This document shows, piece after piece, positions 15,444 to 20,352 of a stretch of 20,352 bases of DNA; position 1 is the stretch's first letter; every line of letters starts with the position of its first letter. This stretch comes from Cloacimonetes bacterium UBA5835. GTDB taxonomy: Bacteria; Cloacimonadota; Cloacimonadia; Cloacimonadales; Cloacimonadaceae. Under the pieces are notes generated by a model, which was not told the origin of the DNA, did not search any database, and saw only the letters and a list, made by a program, of their open reading frames with translations. Location: positions 1 to 20,352 of the forward strand of contig DJGX01000025.1 in assembly GCA_002432865.1 (NCBI GenBank), in the 5' to 3' direction. The translations under genes and the position numbers were made by a program.

Positions 15444-15495
15444 AGACACTAAGTGACGTTCCCATATATCGGAGGGCATTATATGTATAGTGTCT
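15444..15495. other. Nested hairpin, possible structured RNA or element end
   Basis: Outer arms AGACACTA (15444-15451) / TAGTGTCT (15488-15495) and inner arms CATATA (15463-15468) / TATATG (15480-15485) nest perfectly, with an 11-base loop containing GGAGGG. No gene explains it. The direct repeat GGCTGTATT (15499 and 15524 areas) follows. It could be a structured RNA segment or a transposon terminus. Confidence 0.3.
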
Positions 15496-15722
15496 GTAGG
15501 CTGTATTCCTTGTGAGCGAGGGCTGTATTTCTGGCAATGAAGATACTTGCAGTTTCCTTATCGTATTGAGTGGAAGGGACTTGACTATCTTTGCGAGGGG
15601 TGCATAGTAGCGCTCATAAATCAACAGTCAGGTAACCGAGAAAGAGTTCAAAATGACCAAGCAAAACAAGAATCGCAAAGGACAGACAATACTGGAGGAG
15701 GTGGTTCAATCAGGCAGTCAAC

Positions 15723-15812
15723 TTATCCTGATGCATGACGATGGGGTTTCAGCTGCAGAGCTTCGTGTCTAACCAGTTGCTCTTTTATGCGTTCTAACAG
15801 CGTGGCTTCCAT
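15723..15812 (-). pseudogene. N-terminal stub of a phage-type lysozyme (GH24)
   Basis: ATG at 15812 follows a good ribosome-binding site (AAGGAG, spacing 6) and opens a 29-residue frame: MEATLLERIKEQLVRHEAL, then QLKPHRHASG and stop. The pattern E-x-L-x-R-H-E-x-L-x-L-K-P-x-R-x-x-x-G is that of the N-terminus of T4-type phage lysozymes (typically RHEGLRLKPYR-x-x-x-G-x-x-TIGYG), including the catalytic Glu. The following TIGxG part is missing in all frames I read. It seems to be the broken start of a prophage endolysin gene. The match is short, so some doubt remains. Confidence 0.5.
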
Positions 15813-15924
15813 TGTATCTCCTTACGAGCATTATTGGACTCTCAATCCAGAGCAAGGAAGCCATGACCCTGTATAAACACAAATACAGATGCATAAGGAT
15901 GAGACAGAAAAAGACAAAAAGTTC

Positions 15925-15953
15925 TTGACATAGATATGGGCATAGAATAGCAT
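15925..15953 (+). promoter_or_regulatory. Candidate promoter for the exported-protein gene at 16075
   Basis: TTGACA (15925-15930) is followed after 17 bases by TAGCAT (15948-15953, 4/6). TAGAAT is also present but too close. The distance to the start codon is about 120 bases. The -35 is perfect, the -10 weak. Confidence 0.35.
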
Positions 15954-16074
15954 TAAATTGTAGTCATGGTAAGGGAGTTCAATTATTACAAATTGTTCTT
16001 TGGTTAGTAATACTCTAGTAATGATGTAGCATCACATAACCTTGAGGCAGTAGTATCACAGAATGGAGGCTCAG

Positions 16075-17634
16075 ATGAAAGTGATAAAGGCGGTAGCATT
16101 GGCATTGCTCCAATGTATAACTGTGTTTATGTTATCTGCACAACAGCCTAACGTTGTGATTACTTTAGATAACTCATTTCCAATCCCATACCCTTATGAT
16201 GAGGTGATCAAACTCCCGAATGGTGATTTGCAATTTTATAAAATAAATACTGATGTCGGTATTATCCAAGTGACTGGTTTTCAATATCATTTGCAGACTA
16301 ACGCCATTACAGATGTAGTGCAAATTGGCAATGTTACAGGAATCCAGGGGGAATGCCAGTATGGACTCATGACTCAAAGATTTGGGAAATTCTATAGTGT
16401 TTATCAGTATCCAGATAGTTACACCCCTCAGGGATTAGTATTGCTCAGACTAGATGCCAATAACTTGTTGTACAGAATCATTGATGATATGGAATTTAGC
16501 GATGGAAGTGCGTTGTTTAATACAGAGATTGTAGCTGAAGATACTTTCATTTTTGCCCTGGAAGACAGCCTTGTTTATTACGATTTCACAAACGATACAT
16601 CTCGTACCCTTCTGGATGGAGATGTCTATCAATGCACTCCAGAACAGGATAAAAGAGTATATGCCATGCCAGATGGTCATTTTATGTATGTTAAGGACTC
16701 TAGGATGGGGTACAATACAGTCCCTGAAACATGGATCATATATGACTCTCAAGGGATTTATCAATTTACTGAAACAGTAACAGATCCATGGTTTGGCGAA
16801 AGTACTATTGGAGTGTCATTTAATCATGATTTCAACTTTGTAAATGAGAGATTCTATATCCCTAATCCCGGTATAACAGATGATGAAGCATATTTGGAGT
16901 GTCATTTTCCTTCACCCGACTCTTTGCATTATTACGTTATTCCAGCCCCAGGGTCACTAAACGAGAGCGATGCCAGATTTGTTAGGTTTGGCGATGATAG
17001 AATTCTTAGGTCATATTATGATTATTTTGAAGAACAGACATATCTGTATATGAACTTCAGCCCACTGGAATCTAATCCGGTGTCAAGCGATTGGTCTTGC
17101 TTCGGCCATCTAAGGCCTAAGATCAATGGCATAAATGATAAAATCGTAGTAATCTCGGTGAGGTTGGCGGAATCTATTTATCTTAGTGCTTTATGCACAC
17201 TAGATTTTCCTGTCACACATACATTTACTTTTCCCGCTCCTCATGCGTATATCCCATCAACGAGCATGTCTTTCGCCTATGATGACAAGCTGTATTTCAT
17301 AGACAATAATAGAATATTTACATTTAATGTAGAGTTGTCAGTTCCAAATGTTGATGAAACCGCAACTCCCCCCGCACTCACTCTATCGGTATATCCCAAT
17401 CCTGTAAACGTGAAGGATGTTATTAAATTCAAAGCTTCGATAAAACATCCTATGGAATTGGATATTTATAACATTAGAGGCCAGAGAGTGAGTACGGTAA
17501 AACTGGACTCTGACGGCTGCGCTCAATGGGACTTACATAATCATAACGGCGAAGCTCTAAGTGCAGGTGTATATATTGCTAAATTTCGCAATCATAAAGG
17601 GATTAAACCAGTTAGATTCATAGTAATACACTAA
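16075..17634 (+). CDS. Exported protein of unknown function with C-terminal sorting domain
   Basis: 519 residues from ATG 16075; GGAGG (16065-16069) lies 5 bases upstream, so the ATG at 16063, which overlaps it, is less likely. The signal peptide is MKVIKAVALALLQC, then a hydrophobic run to LSAQ. Residues about 25-425 are not recognised. They contain repeated aromatic/Asp-rich strands (PNGDLQFYKI, MPDGHFMYVKD, FNHDFNFVNERFYI, YDDKLYFIDNNRIF) with spacing suggestive of a beta-propeller, which is inference. Residues about 434-519 form the sorting domain: VYPNPVN, DIYNIRGQRV, W-D-L-H, GVYIAKF. It would be placed on or outside the cell surface. A second exported protein gene starts 13 bases after its stop. 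Confidence 0.8.
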   Translation: MKVIKAVALALLQCITVFMLSAQQPNVVITLDNSFPIPYPYDEVIKLPNGDLQFYKINTDVGIIQVTGFQYHLQTNAITDVVQIGNVTGIQGECQYGLMTQRFGKFYSVYQYPDSYTPQGLVLLRLDANNLLYRIIDDMEFSDGSALFNTEIVAEDTFIFALEDSLVYYDFTNDTSRTLLDGDVYQCTPEQDKRVYAMPDGHFMYVKDSRMGYNTVPETWIIYDSQGIYQFTETVTDPWFGESTIGVSFNHDFNFVNERFYIPNPGITDDEAYLECHFPSPDSLHYYVIPAPGSLNESDARFVRFGDDRILRSYYDYFEEQTYLYMNFSPLESNPVSSDWSCFGHLRPKINGINDKIVVISVRLAESIYLSALCTLDFPVTHTFTFPAPHAYIPSTSMSFAYDDKLYFIDNNRIFTFNVELSVPNVDETATPPALTLSVYPNPVNVKDVIKFKASIKHPMELDIYNIRGQRVSTVKLDSDGCAQWDLHNHNGEALSAGVYIAKFRNHKGIKPVRFIVIH

Positions 17635-17647
17635 GAAGGAGGTTATC

Positions 17648-17875
17648 ATGAAATACATCATGATATTGATCATGTGCATGCAGGCACTTGTTTTACTTAA
17701 CGGGGTTTCTGGGGAATTCAGCTCTGGCTCAATAGCAATTGAGTTTCCTAATAGCCTTAACCCCAAAATTCAAGATGGTGTCGTTATTACTGGAAACGCA
17801 GCCGTTGATTCCCTTAACACTGTATTAGGTGCAATTTATTACAAGTATTATGATTTATCCCAAATAATGCAGTAG
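17648..17875 (+). pseudogene. N-terminal stub of an exported protein, possibly a subtilase
   Basis: 75 codons. Strong ribosome-binding site AGGAGG 6 bases before the ATG and a clear signal peptide (MKYIMILIMCMQALVLLNGVSG). The rest (SIAIEFPNSL, then AVDSLNTVLGAIYYK) resembles the short propeptide found at the N-terminus of subtilisin-like proteases ('IxIKF ... siDxLN'). The frame ends at TAG 17873-17875 just before transposase DNA. The catalytic part is absent, so the gene was probably cut by an insertion or deletion. It is in an operon position, 13 bases after the gene at 16075. Confidence 0.5.
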
Positions 17876-17965
17876 TATCCCAACTCTAAAAGAAAAGTGT
17901 TGCATATATTCGCCTTTAGTAATGATTAGAAATCGAAAAAAAACAAACAAGAAAAGGAGAAAAAT

Positions 17966-18562
17966 ATGCAACACAAACTATCGAAAAAGAAGCACAAAAA
18001 GGATCAAGTAAAAATTGAGTTTAGCCCCAAATTGATAACTTCATGGGGTGGAACTGCGACGATATTCTCGCGATTCTTCGATAAGATAGGATTCAGGGAA
18101 TTGGTTGAGAAGATATATCCGGTTCAGGAAACTTCCAATAACTTAACTGGCATGTATTCCAAACTCATATCACTATTCATATCCGTTCTAAACGGTGGTA
18201 CCAAGTTTTCTCAAATCAATTATATGGAGAATGGAAGCAAGATATTTGAGTGCTGTTTTAGGGTAGATCGTTTAGTCAAGTCATCCACTGGTATAACCAG
18301 ATACTGGAACAAGTACAATTGCAGGTCTCTAACTGAAACTCTTTTGCAAAACATCAACTAGTACTTCTTGCGTCCCGTGCTTGAAGATGCCAGGATTGAA
18401 AAGGACACATTGCGTTTTGATTCTACTGTTCTTACCCGTTATGGAAAGCAGGAAGGGGGCTAGAAAAGGATACAATCCCACCAAGCGAGGTCGATTTGAT
18501 GTTTGGGGTGAGGATTTATAGTGATTGCTGATGGTGTTGCTAACTGCAGATTATTATCGGGG
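17966..18562 (+). pseudogene. IS1380-type transposase, decayed and truncated
   Basis: The ATG at 17966 has AAAGGAG upstream. The first 131 codons match the N-terminal pattern of IS1380-family (DDE group 1) transposases: KIEFSPKLITSWGGTATIFSR is broken here by length, followed by FFDKIGFRELVEKIYP and FISVLNGGTKFSQINYM. TAG at 18359-18361 interrupts it. The same frame resumes as YFLRPVLEDARIEKD and LRFDSTVLTRYGKQEG, then a G run (18455-18459) appears to carry one extra base, after which EGARKGYNPTKRGR is in another frame. A third frame gives FIVIADGVANCRLLSG (18515-18562). The C-terminal half is gone. A dead relic. Confidence 0.8.
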
Positions 18563-18577
18563 CTATGCCGATTTGAT

Positions 18578-20248
18578 CTACTGTTTGATCAACTTACCAC
18601 TCTTTGAGTAGTCTTCCCCTTTAATCCTATAAAAATACAGTCCAGTAGGGCAGGATTGGCCCATTGAATCCCGTCCATCCCATATATTGTGGTGGGATTG
18701 GTGCACCAATTGTCCTTTCAAGTTGTATATACGCAGTTCGTTGATGGGGGATTTGGTACCAGATACGTGGAATTCACAGCTCTGGGAAAAGGGATTGGGG
18801 CTAGTCAGAATACTTACGCAGACCGGAGTATATTCGGAGTCATCCGTAGCAGAACTGTTGTGGAAGACTATGGGGATTTCCAGCCAGGCATTATCGAAGA
18901 CCAGACGGATAGTGCTTTCAATGATGTCGCGGGTGGGTACCAGATTAGTAATGCTAAAGACTATTGACCCATAGGCTTCGATGGTAGCAATGCCAGGAGC
19001 GGGAGATATCTGCCACTCAGCGGCATTCAATTCAGTGCCTACCTGCAGATCGACCAATTGCATGGTCAAGGCGCTGAGGTTCACTACTTCAAGTTGCTGA
19101 CTGCCTCCGGAGGCGATTTCCAGAGCATCGGGCACACCAATCATAGTGATGGCAGGTTGCAGATCAATCACTGCTCCCTCAACCACGGTAAGATTGTAGG
19201 GAACGCCTTCCGGGAGAGAATACCATCCGTTGTATTGGCCGCCCCAACCGAAATTGAGGTGATACATGCCCTCGTTGTAGCCATCTACGACTACATTGTG
19301 TCCGGCATCTTCTGCAGGAGTCACCATTGCCAGCAGAAGAGGAATGCCTTCTTCAATGTTCTGGATCATCCTGGTGTATAGTTGGGGATGTTCCGGTCCC
19401 AAAAGCTCAACAATGGGGAAACCGAATCTCTGGAAAGCGGCATAAGCCTGATTCACAGAAAGAGTTCCGGAAACCTGGGATGAATAAATCTGCTTACAAG
19501 CGGTTCCACAAGCAAAGACCAAGGCAGCCTGAAGCTCTGAAGAGGGAAGCTCATCGTGATTGAAAGCGGTCTGTACTTGATCCAGATAGGCGTTCAATTC
19601 CGGGAAAGGGGGAAAATCCATTGTTTCGAAGTCATCATCGATGGTATAGTTCCTTCCGGAAAAAGCGTGGTAATAATCATCACTATCGTCAAAGCGGGTG
19701 TTATTCATGCTTTGGAGATGGTTTACTATCTGAGCCATTGCGACAGCGGGACAGCCCGCTACGCTGCGGGAATTGGATATGGGATCAAGCGGGCACATGG
19801 CGTTCCAGGGAGCGGTCTGATTCCAATTTGTATTCAGTAAATAGTCGTTTACAAGCATTATGGAACGAGGGCTACTTTCAGCTCGTTGCCATGCATCTGT
19901 ACAAGAAACATCATTCAATTGCAGGCGTTGGCTAAGGTCAGCTTTCAGGATTGTGCGCAGAGGATTGTCGGTGTTCCGAAAGCCGAAATCGGAATCCACG
20001 GAGTATGCAACGAGAGGAGGAAGCGTATCATGGGCGGAGATTACCATGTATCCAGTAGGTTTCAAAGCATATATATAGGCGAGATCAGTCTGTTCCGAAC
20101 GCAAGACTTCAAGTTCCGAAATACAGTGTGATCCAGATTGCAGGTTCAAGATGGAATTTGCCAATGCCTTTGCTCTGGATTCGCTTATAGTATTTGCACT
20201 CAGCAGGAAGGCAGAAAGGGCAATTAGGAGACATAAGAACTTTTTCAT
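18578..20248 (-). CDS. Exported C10 family (streptopain-like) cysteine protease with sorting domain
   Basis: 556 residues, complete. A signal peptide ends near residue 18 (FLLSA). Residues about 19-130 match the Spi/propeptide region that blocks the active site until removed. The peptidase domain (about 135-365) keeps the C10 features: Gln144 in W-N-Q-T-A-P-W-N (oxyanion hole), catalytic Cys166 in VAGCPAVAMAQI, His317 in AGHNVVVDGY, and the FGWGGQYNGWY segment (333-343). Residues about 370-465 look like an Ig-type domain. Residues about 482-556 are the sorting tail (SPNPFSQS, IYNLKGQLV, W-D-G-R, GLYFYRI). It would degrade extracellular protein, consistent with a protein-fermenting lifestyle. 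AGAGG precedes the ATG. Its 3' end abuts the IS1380 relic. Confidence 0.93.
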   Translation of the reverse strand: MKKFLCLLIALSAFLLSANTISESRAKALANSILNLQSGSHCISELEVLRSEQTDLAYIYALKPTGYMVISAHDTLPPLVAYSVDSDFGFRNTDNPLRTILKADLSQRLQLNDVSCTDAWQRAESSPRSIMLVNDYLLNTNWNQTAPWNAMCPLDPISNSRSVAGCPAVAMAQIVNHLQSMNNTRFDDSDDYYHAFSGRNYTIDDDFETMDFPPFPELNAYLDQVQTAFNHDELPSSELQAALVFACGTACKQIYSSQVSGTLSVNQAYAAFQRFGFPIVELLGPEHPQLYTRMIQNIEEGIPLLLAMVTPAEDAGHNVVVDGYNEGMYHLNFGWGGQYNGWYSLPEGVPYNLTVVEGAVIDLQPAITMIGVPDALEIASGGSQQLEVVNLSALTMQLVDLQVGTELNAAEWQISPAPGIATIEAYGSIVFSITNLVPTRDIIESTIRLVFDNAWLEIPIVFHNSSATDDSEYTPVCVSILTSPNPFSQSCEFHVSGTKSPINELRIYNLKGQLVHQSHHNIWDGRDSMGQSCPTGLYFYRIKGEDYSKSGKLIKQ

Positions 20249-20331
20249 AAGGTCCTCTTTATATTATCTTGTTTGGCTCAATGATTTTGCGCAATTCTGT
20301 GGGAGAGGGGATATTGTCAAGGATTGATCTA

Positions 20332-20352
20332 TTGGCATTCCCATATTTTTTT
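20332..20352 (-). repeat. 21-bp inverted repeat, right copy
   Basis: Exact reverse complement of bases 1-21. Read on the minus strand it lies about 85 bases upstream of the C10 protease start, with TTGACA (20315-20320) 11 bases downstream of the repeat, the same arrangement as at the left end. No good -10 box follows at the right spacing here. Confidence 0.8.

Larger units (their letters stand above)
15047..16060. other. About 1 kb without an intact gene
   Basis: This gap between the lipoprotein gene and the exported-protein gene holds two copies of TCCTATTATAAAC (15137-15149 and 15282-15294; on the minus strand each gives a TATAAT-like box), a nested hairpin (15444-15495), a phage-lysozyme-like stub (15723-15812, minus) and a candidate promoter (15925-15953). 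Short open frames here show no protein-family likeness. It looks like decayed mobile or prophage DNA. Confidence 0.45.

Noticed and set aside
15406..15738. Open frames on both strands (minus 15406-15624, plus 15547-15738), and a 39-codon plus frame from 15651 starting MTKQNKNRKG
   Set aside because: No family likeness. The last overlaps the lysozyme-like stub in antisense, so its transposase-like flavour is probably accidental.
18687..20131. Multiple plus-strand frames opposite the C10 protease
   Set aside because: Shadows of a complete gene with intact catalytic residues.

Overview
The window is AT-rich bacterial DNA. It carries the heat-shock operon hrcA-grpE-dnaK-dnaJ-rsmE and five genes for exported proteins. 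Four of these end in the short 'NPF/NP ... KGQ ... W(D/N)G ... G(L/I/V)Y' C-terminal sorting module typical of the Fibrobacterota-Chlorobiota-Bacteroidota (FCB) group; the fifth is broken before its end. The long beta-helix proteins, the 'IDAGDP' motif and the style of the sorting tail suggest Cloacimonadota (Candidatus Cloacimonas-like) or a close relative. That placement is inferred from protein style and was not tested.

Positions 1-5400 (+): a leader region with a good sigma70-type promoter, then two large exported beta-helix proteins, each followed by a GC-rich hairpin. The first has a 12-C homopolymer between its best ribosome-binding site and its reading frame, which looks like a possible on/off switch. 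Positions 5533-5769 (-): a small DUF4405-like membrane protein with its own promoter.

Positions 6066-11899 (-): hrcA, grpE, dnaK, dnaJ and rsmE in one direction, with hairpins between grpE and dnaK and between dnaK and dnaJ. Two CIRCE-type operators lie upstream of hrcA; one overlaps the -35 box. HrcA would repress the promoter, the three chaperone genes form the Hsp70 machine, and rsmE modifies 16S rRNA.

Positions 11900-18570 form an accessory region of fragments: dispersed 'ATCTGCGT'-type repeats, a GNAT acetyltransferase, an IS481-type transposase lacking its 5' part, a headless remnant of an unknown gene, a lipoprotein/membrane-protein gene pair of unknown function, a 29-codon stub resembling phage lysozyme, an intact exported protein, the N-terminal stub of what may be a subtilase, and a decayed IS1380-type transposase. 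It appears to be a site of repeated insertion and deletion.

Positions 18578-20248 (-): a complete C10 (streptopain-like) cysteine protease with a sorting tail. The first and last 21 bases of the window are exact reverse complements of each other, and in each case a TTGACA box lies 11-13 bases inward, pointing toward an exported-protein gene. This is either a shared regulatory/repeat element or a contig-end artefact.
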